The notes: generated by a model from the letters alone, not told the origin. A DNA stretch of 64,000 nucleotides from Ilex aquifolium (GCA_951799425.1 OX637393.1:15953744-16017743), one strand, 5' to 3'; positions 1 to 33,635 are shown, counted from the stretch's first letter. Program-made: numbers and translations.

Positions 1-225
1 TTACATGTATTCAATTATAAAAATCAGTTACTCATTATAGATTTCAATTAGGCAAGATTCACAGCCCCTTCTCTTCATCATCCCTTCTCCGTCTCTCCAT
101 CAATTTATTCCCTGCGTTTTCACAAATTAGAGGATCCCTTTCTCAGTCTCTCTCTCCAAATTTATTTAATTACATGTACTCAATTACAAAAATCAGTTAC
201 CCATTATGGATTTCAATTAGGCATT
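1..225. repeat. 54-bp direct repeat, two copies
   Basis: About 54 bp at 1-54 is repeated at about 171-225 with only a few substitutions. Both copies run from ttacatgta through caattaggca. The 117-bp spacer is CT-rich (tctctctcc). Together they resemble a duplicated 5'-leader or promoter segment. No coding potential is visible. Confidence 0.7.
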
Positions 226-2690
226 CATTTTCTCTGCCTTTTAATGCTTTGGTTGTGGCTATACACATTCCAACAATTAATTTGTTTAATAAAAAAAACT
301 GTTGACCTTCTTCAAAATCCTATTTAGCATTGGTTGTCCCAAAAATTCTTCGAAATCCTATTTGCCATCGCCCTTCACCCTCTCTGTCAGACGTCGGCTG
401 CCTGTTGTGTTTTGGCATTACACAACCATCACTGTACTACATCATCAGGTAATGAGTTTTTGTTAACAAATTCTTCCTGTATTTTCTATTCTAATTTTAT
501 ACACTTTGTCCAATTTAACTGGAAAGTCTCATAACTTTACACAGCAAAATCGCTTCTTCTTCAAGCTTTCCACCGCTAGAAGAGCTCCAACCTCTCCATC
601 TGACCAGGTAACTGCCAATTATTAGTTCAAAATTTTTGGTTTGGTTTTGGTTTGAATTATTACTGAATTAGATATGATTTATGCTAGTACTTTCTTCTTT
701 GTGGTTTCGTTTTTGATTCAGTTTATTATTCTATTTAGTTGTTGTAACACTGGTGGAGAACATTAGTTTATGTCTTTTGAAGGTGTTTGGTTTCTTTTTT
801 TTGCTGCTTAAAGAATATGTGACTTGGGAGTGTTGTGTCTTTAAAGTTGAAATTTACTTAGGCTATTGATTTGGTTGGCATTTAATTATGTTCATTAGAC
901 CGATGTAGTATGTGGTGTTTGTTTTATAAATTTTTTCGGTATTCTTGCCGCTTAGGGAGTGTGCATGTGCAAAGTATATACTTTTTAAATGTGAATACTC
1001 TCATATGAATTTTCACTTCTTATTGTCTTTGAATTCAGCCTACTGGTTTTGCCCTTATAACTCATTGATGCACTTGTTTTGACTTGTTCGTTTGTTCTTC
1101 GATTTTTAAATCTATCGTTCCAACTTAATTTATTATGCTCTGCATGAAAATATATTGGATTTGACTAATGTTTAGAATTGCATTCATTTGTGATTTCTAG
1201 ACTAATGACCTTTACCAGCTAGGTTTTTGTGTGTTTTTTCATATGATCTGCTTTGGTAAGAACAATACATAACACCCTCACTCCTCTGTTTGATTTCTTT
1301 TTCTAAACGTGAAAACTATTTATGTCTTGTTGCAACTTGCTTGTACAATGCATCTTGCTGAATTCATTCTTTGTGTCACCAATGTAAGTGCTAACTTTCT
1401 CGGATATAGATGGAATTTTTGATAGATTCTTCTGCATTTTGGCATTTTTTACAACTCTCTCTCTCTCTATAGCTCTTAGTTTCTTGAGGAAAATATCTTG
1501 AATATCTTTCACTAATCAAAAACATGAATATAGATATATCCCAAATGTTAATTGTTTAGATTGTGCAGCTTATAATTCTATTAGATAGCAACTTATCAGA
1601 TCAAAGTGTTTGCATCATATGCATACCAAAAGTATTTAAGAACTTCAGAGTATATGAATGTGAAAATCCTTGCAAACTCCTAATAGAACTTCCAAAAGAT
1701 ACTGAGATACTAAGCTAACTTTTTTTGAGTGTGATACTTTAGTGGCACGCATATAATAGAACCAACATACTGAGAAACTCCAAGAGCTAACTCTAATAAA
1801 CAGCCATATCGCCACTGTGTGAATACCCTGCCCTAAAGACATGAATTATCTCCCAAAAAATAGCACAACATAAGAACTTGCTCTCCCTCAAAACAAAATT
1901 GACAAACTTAGAACAATATCTCCACAATCAGTATTCTCCTCATGAGAAAGGCTAATACCAAGAGCCCATCAATACAAGGAACATGCACTCATCCTTCCTG
2001 TACACGTGTAATCCATAATCTCCCCCAGCTTGCTACTCGGAGCTCATGGCATTCAATGTCATCGACCGATAATTTGACTATATTTTGAATCTGTCCCTTG
2101 TAAATACATTAATCCATCTCATCTTTATTAGACTCCATATAGTGGACTTATCTGGGTTTAGTAAAAGATATCGTGTTCCAAAGTTAGTTTATTTCTCTTT
2201 CTTTTTATTTCATATACTTTGTCATTTGCCAATACTTGCTAAAGTCAGGAATGGAGTAAGGAGTAAATGTAAATGCAGTCCTAATACATCAGCAGCTTTC
2301 ACATACTTCATCAATTAAATTACGTGGGTTTGTCGTTTCATTACTGTACGCAACGGAGTTACTCATGCTTCATTTGGTAGCATGGCATTGGGGCTTTAGA
2401 ATTGGAATTAAGATAGTTAGTTCATAGTTTAAAGTATAGTTTAGCAATTCCAAATTACAGTGTCAATACCATGCTCCCAAACTGAGCATTAGCTTTGTCT
2501 AATCACACATGTGTAAGAAATTAATTATGGATATATGGGTTTCTCAGTTTTATTGTACTTGTGGAGTTCCTTCTGTCAACTTTCTATTTAATTTGATTAA
2601 CACTTACCAAAATTTTCAAATTGATCTTTTTTGGGCAATACAACACATAAAGAACTTCGATGAGGCTTTATTAAAGTAATTCATTGCTGA
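226..2690. other. No clear gene; possible leader exon and intron of the LEUNIG-like relic
   Basis: I see no supported coding region. The stretch to about 607 is CT-rich and ends at a good donor (accag|gtaact). It is followed by T-rich intron-like sequence, as expected of a 5' UTR exon with a leader intron upstream of the LEUNIG-like fragment at 2913-3330. The link is inference from position only. Confidence 0.3.
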
Positions 2691-3330
2691 TAATATTATT
2701 GAAGAAGAAGAAATACAACAACTTGGAGAAATTGCTGGTAGAGATTCACAAACTCATGAAGGTGGTGGTGACCTCGGGATTGTATTCTCCCCCAGCTGCA
2801 AGGTACACCATGGTCACCATACTTCGAGTTTTTGCATGTCATAGTTTTCTTGAATGTTTTGCCTTTTTATGGCTTAATACATTCCATCAAAACCTTTAGT
2901 TTGAATTTTCAGCTATTGATGCATCTGGAGGATTTCTCTTTGAATGGTAGTCCGTCTTTTGGGACATCTTCATTGCTAGGACAAATGAGAAACATTCTCA
3001 AGCTGTTGCGGCTTACAAAGTGGTCCCTCTAAGCTTCAGATTTTTTGGGCTATTCGTGGATTAGTGTCTTATATGGAGACTTCTCTCCCCCCCCCCCCCC
3101 CCCTCTCTTTCCTTCCTTGGTGAGATGAGGTTAATCTGTTGCAACTTTCTTTTTGGCTTTATAATATAATATCATACACAACAAGTGAAAGCAAGGGAGC
3201 ATCAACAACAGCTGCAAATGCAGCAATTGCAACTTATGCAGCAACACAATACTCAGTTGCAAAAAAGGGATCCTAATCATCCTTCACTTGGTGGTCCTAT
3301 CAATGCTATTAATTTTAAATTCATCCTCTA
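2690..3330 (+). pseudogene. LEUNIG / LEUNIG-homolog-like corepressor, N-terminal fragment
   Basis: Two exon-like blocks resemble the N-terminus of the plant Groucho/Tup1-type corepressors LEUNIG and LEUNIG_HOMOLOG. Block one (about 2913-3022, after a ttttcag acceptor) reads AIDASGGFLFEW, a stop, then [17 protein letters not shown], which matches the LUFS domain. The stop replaces a conserved Trp (TGG to TAG). Block two (about 3172-3330) reads VKAREHQQQLQMQQLQLM and RDPNHPSLGGPINAIN, the Gln-rich linker of the family. A piece at 2690-2770 (LLKKKKYNN) may be the remains of the preceding LisH exon, but this is weak. The C-terminal WD40 repeats, most of the protein in this family, are absent from the window. 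The donor after block one is not recognisable, and a C17 run (3087-3103) lies between the blocks. I read this as a truncated, dead gene copy. Confidence 0.6.
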
Positions 3331-3429
3331 ATCAAAGTTCATGTTCCCAATCGGAGTTATAGAATTCGAAATCTACACCAACAAGTTCTTGGAAAAAAAC
3401 AAAAAAAAAAAAAGACTTCTCTCTCCTTG

Positions 3430-4110
3430 TGTTTGTGTGCCCATTCAGTAAGTGCTCGACAGTGATAAATTGGAGATCGGAGCGACCTTGTCTTACATTA
3501 AAGGTAAGAACTTCAATCCTCTTATCTTCAAGTACTTGGTTTGAACATGACATTTAACATTTTTTAGGGATTAAATTAAAACTTAGAATCATTCCTCACT
3601 TGAAACTTTTGGGCTTTGATTCATTATATATATTAGAAATTGAATAATACAGTAATAAGCTCTACTGTGAGATTGGAACTGTCTTCTGTATGTCTTTCAT
3701 ATGGTTGGGCCATATGTTTGATTTGCTACACTATTAAATACATTCTTGGTTGATGGTAGCTGCCATCAGCTTCCTAAAATGATTTTTGTATAGTTAAGCT
3801 TGGCAGTATTTTGTTTGTGTTATGGCTAGCTATTGTATTCGATTATTCTCATACCAAATATAGCGTTTACATTTGTGAAATCCGCTTAAGAACGTTTTCC
3901 CCCCTTTTTATTGCGTTATCATAATCTTATTCTTGGACTAAATGCTTAAAATTATCTAATAATTTTACAGGACTAACATCGTCAAGGCCCATATTCAAGT
4001 ACAGTCCCTACTGAAATCAGAGTATACACTTGAAGAGATACAGAGCATTAACATGGTTTCCATACAGGATCTTCAAGAACAACTTTACAACATGTTGTAG
4101 GGTAATTCTG
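3430..4110 (+). other. Two possible exons of an unrecognised gene
   Basis: Two short open stretches are bounded by plausible splice signals. One reads VLDSDKLEIGATLSYIK before a gtaaga donor near 3505. The other starts after tttttacag near 3970, reads [18 protein letters not shown] and continues about 25 residues to a TAG at about 4099. The reading frames of the two do not join across the apparent intron. I do not recognise the protein. They could belong to the LEUNIG-like relic, to another decayed gene, or be chance ORFs. Confidence 0.25.
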
Positions 4111-4119
4111 AAGGCTTGC

Positions 4120-6385
4120 ATTTCCCATCTCCATCATTTATGTTTTTTCTTCCAATTGCTTCTTGTGAAAGAGGCCTTGATTTTGTGACTTACTCATGAA
4201 ATTATGAGTAGAGTTGTAGGCTGGCCAAATTTTCTTGAGTGTGTACTCCAAAAGAAATAAATTGTTGTAGGATGTGCACAACTACACCCTCCCTCTCCTC
4301 TCGTTCTCTATCCAAAAAAAAGAAAAAGAAAATGCCTACAAAACTACATTTGACGTAAGTCAATTTGCCCCTGGTTAAACCACTTGGTCATTAGGTAGGT
4401 CGGTCTTTACACAAGTTAGGTTCTCCATCTCTGAAGGGTAAAACTCAACGTTGATGGACATGCCAAAGGCAAAACCTGAAGAGCTTGTGGGTTGTTTCAA
4501 TGGAGGGCAGATAAGGCTTGAGCTATAGGCAATCAGGAACGGGCACTTCATCGTCATGAAAAAGTGCAATTCTAAAGTGAATTGTGAATTTGATGCAATT
4601 ATATTTATGAAAAAAATACAGTTGAATTGAAACAAGTTTACAAAAATCTCTAATATGAACTGTTACAGACCACATTCAAAATGGTTCATAGTCAAATTAA
4701 AATGCTGGTTATATGAAAAGAGTAACAAAATGTTTGTAGCACCAATGTCATAGTGCTGATACAAAGCAAAACATTTGGACTAAAATAAAAACAAGTGCTA
4801 CATCAAAATTTGTAACGAAGTTGAAAATTTTATTTTGTCAAAATTTAGAACGAGTTTCAAATTTTTGTCTAAAAATCAAAAACTAAAGTAGAAGTTTTGT
4901 TGACTATTTGGATGAGTAAGAATTAATGTTTCAGATTTTTTCACTCAAATTGATTTTATGATAATATGTTCTTATGAAAGCTAATTTTGATAAATTTTGT
5001 ACAATTAAGTATTTGTCATTAACGACAACCTGTTGATTATCTTGTTGAATAAAATTTTGTTAACTGTCATTGTTTATATAAAATCCTGAAGAAAAATAAT
5101 TTTGATTAACGACATGGATAATAGGGTGAATGACACTTACACTCGTAAAAAATATTTAGATTCTTAATTGACATTCCAAAAGATTAAAATTTTTGAGTTG
5201 TACCTTTAATTAGACAAAAAAGATAACAATATGGTTTAAAATAATAAATTTATTATTTTATCTGACACAGTTTGCATCGTAGTCTTTATATTTTTCCTAA
5301 ATTTATGCTCAATCATTTAACATTATTCAATTTCAAACATTTTGCCTACAAATTTTATACTAAATTTTATTAAAATAGGACATATTGTTATATTTTATGT
5401 GATTGAGGGTATAATTTGATAATTTTAATTTTTTAAAATGTGATGGAAGAATCTAAAAATGTTGGGTGGGGCTATTCCCATTCCTTAAATCTCTTTTCCC
5501 ACTCTATTTAATCCTCTTACTTCAAACTACTAAGTTCACCCAATTTATACATGTTCAATTAAACTATTAAATATATATCAAAGAAATTGAAACAAAAATG
5601 GTAATTGAAGTGAAATTTCAATGTTCCGAATGATCCATAATATTTCGAGGTGTTTTGAGATATTTTGACATATTTTTACCAACATATTCAAAATATTGAG
5701 CTATTTTAAAATATTTTGACTAATATTTTAAAAATAACTTATTTTTTATATTTTTTTATTCTGTTTTTAAAATATTTTTGTACTAAAATAGTATATCGAA
5801 ACAAAATTTTGATCATTGCCTAAATAGTAGGTTGAAATAAAATTGAATGAAATTAATTTTTAATTAGTGACTATTGATGATGCACAAAATAGTCTTGTGC
5901 AAGATCAACAGTCGAGTGTGTGATAAGGTGTAATTAATGAACAATAAATATAACAATCAATGACAAAACTGTAAATATTGAGTCAACACACAGATATATA
6001 GTAGTTCGGTCCGGGTGACTTACTCCACTCTGGGAAACGGCATTGGCGGCGGGGGGGGGGGTCTTTATTGATGAATTAAGTAAGAGAGAAAGCTTCGGGA
6101 GAGGTACAATAGTTAGGAGAAAAGCTATGTGTGTGTAGAGAGGTGTAGAGGTAGAGCTCAATGTGTAGTGAGATGCCCCTCCCATGTGGAGAAGACTTAC
6201 AATTTATAGGTATGAAACCCTAAGGTAAGACGGTGACGTGAGGGTGAATGTACTAATTCTTCGGGGAGGATAGTTACAAAAGGTAAATACAATTAAAGTT
6301 GTCTAAATCTCCGAGAGTGGGTATCCCGATAATCTCTCTCCCACGTGCTCTAATATTCTTGAACTCCTTGAATCTTGGACTGAGT
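4120..6385. other. AT-rich intergenic sequence, no gene seen
   Basis: No supported gene. Around 4430-4640 the + strand reads KLNVDGHAKGKP, faintly like the start of the RNase H domain of plant LINE-type elements, but no catalytic context follows. From 5600 to 5820 there are many diverged copies of an atattttga-type motif. From about 5900 to 6390 the sequence (ttcggtccgggtgactta, then a G11 run at 6051-6061) looks like retrotransposon terminal sequence, but I could not define its ends. Confidence 0.35.
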
Positions 6386-6884
6386 TGGATTGTAACACCC
6401 CGCATTTTTCTTTTATATATGTATATAGATATATAGTAGATAATTGTTTTAAAACTGTAGATATATGTAGTGACATAAGAATAAACCGTAGGAATAAATG
6501 CTATGGAGACAATTTGATTGGGAAGCTACGTGTCGAAGATGTTTAAACTTGGAAAGGGTGATTAGACAAGTTTCTAAAGGTTTTTAGGTCAAAATAATGC
6601 TTCCATTGAATCCGGAAGGTCGAACAACCTTGGGAGAGGTAATATGAGGTGTATTGGAAGCTAGGAAGTATTTTGGAGTTAAAACCCACTTTAGAGTGAA
6701 ATTGGGTAAAAAGTATCTTGGACACCTTCTAGTATTTTAGCCATAACTTTTTATCCTTACATCCAATTGATCTGAAATTTTGACAGTAGATAGTAGACAT
6801 CTAGGGCTACAAAAGTGTATCTCTTGGAAATTTTCCAATTCGACCTCTAAAGGGGTCAAAACTGCTCTGGAAGTTGAAGCAGCC

Positions 6885-6995
6885 AAACAGTACCGGTACC
6901 CAGTACCGGTACCGAACAGTACCGGTACCTAACAGTACCGGTACCCCTGAACCAGTAACTAATTGGTACCGGTACCCGGTACCGGTACCCTTTGA
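6885..6995. repeat. GGTACC/ACCGGT palindrome cluster inside the solo LTR
   Basis: About nine copies of the overlapping palindromes ggtacc and accggt lie within 110 bp (units such as cagtaccggtaccc). They are separated by spacers such as gaacagt and ctaacagt. Similar aaccggtac motifs recur at 50880-51000 and 63825-63865 in the retrotransposon-derived sequence at the right end of the window. Confidence 0.75.
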
Positions 6996-7599
6996 CTGGA
7001 GCTTTCCCGAACAGTAAAAAGTCGGGATTTTGGGTTTTAAAACACTCATTCCAAGCCCTATTTGCCCCATTCTTCATCTCATCCTCACCACAAACATCTT
7101 AGAGCCCTAGGAGGAGATAAAGAAAGAGAAAAATACCAAGATCAAGTTAGATTCACACCTCATAGAAATCAAACCCGAAATTCCTCAAGAACACCATTAT
7201 TCTCCTCTCTTCCTATACACTTTCACTACACCCTTACCCACATCTCTTAGAACCCTAAGAGAAGACAAGAATAAGAAGGAGAAGGGAGGAAGGAGATCTT
7301 TGGAGCTTGGGTTAGCTTATAACTCTTGGATTCAAGGTAGGGGTTTTCTTCCATTCTCTTACATTGAGGTTAGGGCTACTATATATATGCATTCTCTTGA
7401 CTCTCAATCATATATACTTGCTATGAATTCATCATTTCTTGTTATTCTTGCAATTATTACCTTGTATTAAACTATGTGATGGTTGGGTAATCACTAAACC
7501 TCTTGTATGCCCTAGTTCTTCAAGGGAAGTGGGTTTTCTCTTGATTTATCCGTGGTTATTGATTTCAATCTTGATATTCGTTTGTTGTCGATTTTAATA

Positions 7600-7765
7600 C
7601 TTAATTGTTCCTTTATTCTTGATTCCAAGCTTGATATTTGTTGTTATGGATTCAAGACTTGATTTACCCTTTATTCTTGATTTCAAGCTTGATATTTGTT
7701 GTTAGGGATTCAAGACTTGATTTGTCCTTTGTTCTTGAATTCCAAAGCTTGATCATTCATTTGTT
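7600..7765 (+). repeat. Short tandem repeat inside the solo LTR
   Basis: A unit of about 65 bp (ttcttgatttcaagcttgat, then atttgttgtta, then ggattcaagacttgattt) is present in two good copies plus partial copies on each side. It is part of the LTR, not an independent element. Confidence 0.6.
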
Positions 7766-8961
7766 CTTGATTTCAAAACTCTAGCGATTTGTATTGAACA
7801 ATAAAATGATACTTTTGATGATCTCATGTACTTTTTCTTAAATATGTTTTATGGGAAATATCATTTGCGAAAGTTGTGGATTTGGGGGAATTGTTGGATA
7901 TGTGTGATAAGTGTTGGTATTGAAATTATGGAATGTTGTTTGGATGAACATGGGTGAGAAGTTCCTTGTAAGGATGCTCATACCACAGAAAACTAAATTG
8001 TGGAACTTGCTTGTTAATTGAGAAAATAGTTGGTATTGTATCTTTTGTATGGTTGCTCGATATGAACATGGGTTACTATTGACTAGATATCATGGAGTGG
8101 GTAGACGTCTTCTTTGGTAAGAACTTTTCCTACCACTCATAGTGGGGTTAGTGCTTTGGTAAGACTAAACCACTATTGCTCACGGGGTAGCATTGGTATG
8201 TACTTGCGTGGGACATGATATTCTCGATGGTGACCATGCGGAGTCGTGCTTCATACCTGAGATACGAGTACAGTTGTACATCGTTCATTCTACCATAGAC
8301 AGTTTCTGCAAGAGTCCTGGGGTAGTATGGGATGCCACGAGAACTTGTGGAAACGGTGTATGGTGGAAATGGATTATAAATTATATATGGGTTATTGTGG
8401 AAACGGTGAATGGTGGAATGGTGTATTAATTGTATATTGTGTGCATGTATTCATTCAATTACTGTTTTTACTTAAACTTGAGATCCGTTAAATGTCCCGG
8501 TGTTATCTCAAAAGCTATATATGTTATTTGTGAAAAGAGACCGACCGTTTTCTATGTTTTCTAAACCTTGTTCGGGTTTGGGAGGATTTTCCTACAGAGC
8601 TTAGTGCTCACCTCCTACAAACAATCCATTTTTCAGGTGATGCTTCCGAAGGAGATCGTATAGGTGACGGGCATGTGGATCCAGATGGGGATATTTAGAC
8701 TGTCCATCTTTGTATTAGATGGAAGAGTTATTTTGAGATCATGTAAAAATATAATCTTTTGTTAGTCCGCTGCTAGATTAACTTTGAATCTTTTGGGATG
8801 AAATCGCCACATTTTGGCTTGATCTTTTGGGATAATGTTGTAATTATTAGATATGGTGAATGAACTTTTATTTATGAATGAATTATATTAGTTGCTCTCA
8901 TGGTATAAATGGTTTTAGAATGTAATGCCGTCCAGGGTGGTATTTGGGGCGTTACATGGAT

Positions 8962-9190
8962 TGATGCACCGGGCTTGACATGCGTTGTAGCCGAGTTGGG
9001 CTTACTTCAATAACCAGGCCTGACCCAGTTAAATTTGGACTCGTCAAATATAGATGGGGTGAGTTTAGTAACTTATGAGTAGATATAGATAGAGTGAATT
9101 TAGTAGTTTGATGTAAAAGAATTAAATAAAGTGAGATTGAACATTTAAGAGGTGGAAATTGCCCAACCCAAAAAATGTTGAGCGAATTAC
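8962..9190. other. Short unique spacer left of the promoter fold-back
   Basis: Sequence between the right target duplication of the solo LTR and the inverted repeat at 9191. No coding signal is visible. Confidence 0.4.
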
Positions 9191-10056
9191 AAATAAGTAT
9201 TACTTTTCCCCACAAACAACCATTAAGTCTTATCATTTTTGTTTTATATCATTGAAGTCTTATTCTTGATATTTTATTTCAATTAAGTCCTAAAATTTAT
9301 TATACTTCAATTTTATCCTTACCCTTTAGTTACCAAAAACCCTTTTATTCTTTTGCATTCTTAGAATTAATTAAGAGGGCAAAAATTCTTTACTTACAAA
9401 ATTAACATCGAAACCTATAAAAAAAACTCAACTAACATAGATTTCATGGCAGAACCTAAAGAAAGTCTATATTTTCTTATTTCATTGGGGTACTCAATCT
9501 TAAAATCCGAGATAATTTTTATAGATTATTTAATAAAATAAGAAAAGGCTAAAAAAATTACATCGATATTTTTTGTTAATTAATTCCATTTTAATGTCGT
9601 TTTTGATTCAAACAAAACAACTAAAATAAATCCTTGACTTAATCATTTTAAATCCAATATAAGTTAATAGAATAATCTAAAACCACTTAAATAATATATT
9701 AATAGAATATGTAATATAATAATATTACTTTAATCGAAGTAAAAATTAGTTTATTGTGATGAAAAAAACACATCACATAGCAATTAAAAAACCCCAAGGG
9801 TCTGCCGCAAATGTTAACATACCAGAAGGAATGTAAAGTCATATACCAATTAAAATGCCCTAAGAGTGTGTCGCCGAGTTGATATAAGAATGTAAAAGAA
9901 TAAAAAAAATTTGGTAATTAAAGGGTAAATATAAAATTGAAATATAATAAAATTAGGATTTAATTGAAATAAAATATTAAAAATAAAATTTTATTGATAT
10001 AAAACAAAAATGATAAGACTTAATGAATATTTATTGAAAAAAATAATATTTATTAA
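9191..10056. mobile_element. Fold-back (MITE-like) element in the CCT promoter region
   Basis: Two inverted arms of about 160-170 bp flank about 500 bp of AT-rich sequence. The left arm reads cattaagtcttatcattttt, then gttttatatca, and further in aattttatccttaccctttag. The right arm carries the reverse complements (aaaaatgataagacttaatg near 10010, agggtaaatataaaatt near 9920). Arm identity is perhaps 80 percent by eye. No transposase is encoded and I could not see a clean target duplication. The right end lies under 200 bp upstream of the CCT start codon, so the element forms much of the proximal promoter. Confidence 0.7.
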
Positions 10057-10205
10057 AAATGTTTTTTGGACGCAAAGTGTTATTCACCGTGGTATTTTTT
10101 GAAACACTTTTCTCTTACCCTTCTCCGACGTTTGGATCTTCTAGTGGCCCTTAATTGGGGAAGAGTCAGATCTTAGAAAAAAGAAACCAACGGGCAATAA
10201 ATAAG

Positions 10206-10209
10206 AACC

Positions 10210-10244
<35 letters not shown>
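10206..10244 (+). promoter_or_regulatory. GA repeat in the CCT 5' leader
   Basis: A (GA)16-17 run abuts the start codon at 10245. GA/CT-rich runs are common in plant leaders, and plant BBR/BPC proteins bind GAGA repeats; a regulatory role here is inference. A weak TATA-like aataaataag lies at 10196-10205. No good TATA box with clear spacing is visible. Confidence 0.4.
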
Positions 10245-32108
<21,864 letters not shown>

Positions 32109-32220
32109 GTTTCCTCAGTCAGTCATCCTTTGCCTCTGCTGGAATGTACTTTCTTGGGTGTGGTCGTAGATGTAGTTTGCAAAACATAGCTTGTTTTCTT
32201 GGGAATTTTACATATATAAC

Positions 32221-32226
32221 AATAAA
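32221..32226 (+). terminator. Possible CCT polyadenylation signal
   Basis: AATAAA about 113 nt after the CCT stop, preceded by a T/G-rich stretch (gtagatgtagtttgc). Plant poly(A) signals are loose, so this is only a candidate. It lies immediately before the MITE at 32230. Confidence 0.35.
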
Positions 32227-32229
32227 TAA

Positions 32230-32457
32230 GGGTTATTGGCACATTGTTCTTTGAAAGATTTTAAAATTTTCGTTGTTCCCTTTAGAGATTAAAAGTCCCA
32301 TCCTTTTTTGTCCCGATTTGGGCCACAAATTTGTGACAAAAGGGGTAAAAGGAGGCATATTGATACCATTTGAAGAAATTCAAAGTGTGTTTTTTAATCT
32401 TTTAAGGGACAAAGTGAAAGTTATATAATCTTGCAATGGGCAAAGTGTCGTTCACCC
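32230..32457. mobile_element. Small MITE just downstream of CCT
   Basis: Imperfect inverted repeat. The left arm has gggttattggcacattg followed by ttccctttagagattaaaag. The right arm, reverse-complemented, has gggtgaacgacactttg followed by gtcccttaaaagattaaaa. About 228 bp with arms of roughly 70 bp and no ORF. No clear target duplication is seen. Confidence 0.6.
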
Positions 32458-32639
32458 TGTTAATAACTATATTTGTTATAGATAATAACTATGTTTGTTA
32501 AGAGAGAAGTTGCTTGTATAATGTTGGAAATAGAAACCAAGGATAATTGTGGTAGAAATATAACTTGAATCTGTCGAATCTACAAGACTGGAGACTATAG
32601 ATTTGAAATCTGAGTGAGTATTGCTGGAATTGTTGAACA

Positions 32640-32976
32640 TAAATGTCTGTTTGTAGACGGATCTTGTTGCAATTGACTCTCTCCGGTTTGAATTTAAACA
32701 AATCACACTTTAAAGTTTGAATATGTTACAATTTACTCCCACCGTTAACTTTGATTGTCAAAAGTGACGAAAAACTAGTCATTTGTATTGCACCTGATCT
32801 TAGATGTTTTGAAAAGACAAAATTACCCCTAATTTGAATTTATTCCCCTCCAAGAACTACATCTGCCTATGACTGGCGCCGGACCTCCATTTTTGATGAG
32901 AATACCTATTCCCTCCAGCAAATATCCAATTTCCCCACCAACTCACACCGGTGAAACCCCTCCTCCTTCTCCTCTC

Positions 32977-33010
<34 letters not shown>

Positions 33011-33635
33011 TGTATAGCTCCACCCACCCCAACGAAACCACTGCAGTGACATCCATCCACCCACGAAACAAATAACCTTAATCGCAGAAACCTTCTGCCT
33101 CAATATGGTGACAAATATGAGGTAGTGGGGGGATAGAGGGGTGGTGATGGTTCAACCGTGGGTGGTGATGGTTCAGATCTAAGGTGGTGGTGACAGATTT
33201 TGGGTTTGGATGTTTCATTTTTTTTCGTTGATGCAGTGTAGAAAGAGGTTTTGGTTGGTGCAGATTTTGGGTGTGGATGTTTGACTTTCCTTGGTTTTGG
33301 GTGGTGTAGCTGGAAGTGGAGAAAATGGTGAAGGTGGTGCTGGTTTTGGGGATGTGGAAATGGTTTAATTTTTTTATACATAAAAATGTTCATAGATATT
33401 TTAGAAAAAAAAAATTATGAGGAATTTGTCAAGGGTAATCTTGCCTTTTCATAAGATTTGAGATCATGTGACTTGCACTTGACTAATTTTTATCATTTTT
33501 TACAGTCAGTTAACGGTGAGAGTAAATTGTAACATATTCAAACTCAAGGGGTGATTTGTTTAAATTAAAACCAGAAGGAGTCAATTGCAACATGATCCAA
33601 ACTTAGAGGGGACATTTTGTAATTAACCCTTCGAA
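32640..33635. mobile_element. 1-kb fold-back element downstream of CCT
   Basis: Long inverted arms: the left arm at about 32665-32860 (gttgcaattgact, aatttaaacaaatcac, gaatatgttacaatttact, ccgttaact) reappears reverse-complemented at about 33430-33605. Between the arms lie (TC)n(CA)n microsatellites (32975-33010) and a G/T-rich stretch. Overlapping ORFs on both strands there are low-complexity and non-coding. No transposase is seen. Confidence 0.68.

Larger units (their letters stand above)
6391..8956 (+). mobile_element. Solo LTR of a Ty3/gypsy (Tekay-like) retrotransposon
   Basis: The 2,566-bp block begins TGTAACACCCC and ends GGGGCGTTACA, giving the canonical TG...CA ends. It is flanked by a perfect 5-bp target duplication TGGAT (6386-6390 and 8957-8961). 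No primer binding site, gag-pol or second LTR lies between the duplications, so this is a solo LTR, the usual product of unequal recombination between the two LTRs of one element. It shares blocks with the LTRs of the gypsy element at 52724-61405, notably tctaaaccttgttcg followed by tacagagctt and gtgctcacc, so the two are related families. LTR promoters can carry transcription start sites, but I do not see which TATA would be used here. Confidence 0.88.

Noticed and set aside
4430..4640. LINE RNase H domain
   Set aside because: Only LNVDGHAKGKP resembles the motif; no further catalytic residues or reverse transcriptase nearby.
7600..7765. CRISPR-like repeat array
   Set aside because: Repeats are adjacent and diverged, with no unique spacers, and lie within a plant LTR.
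32857..33393. Several ORFs with His/Pro-rich or Arg/Glu-rich sequence
   Set aside because: Products of microsatellite and G/T-rich DNA inside the downstream fold-back element, open on both strands.
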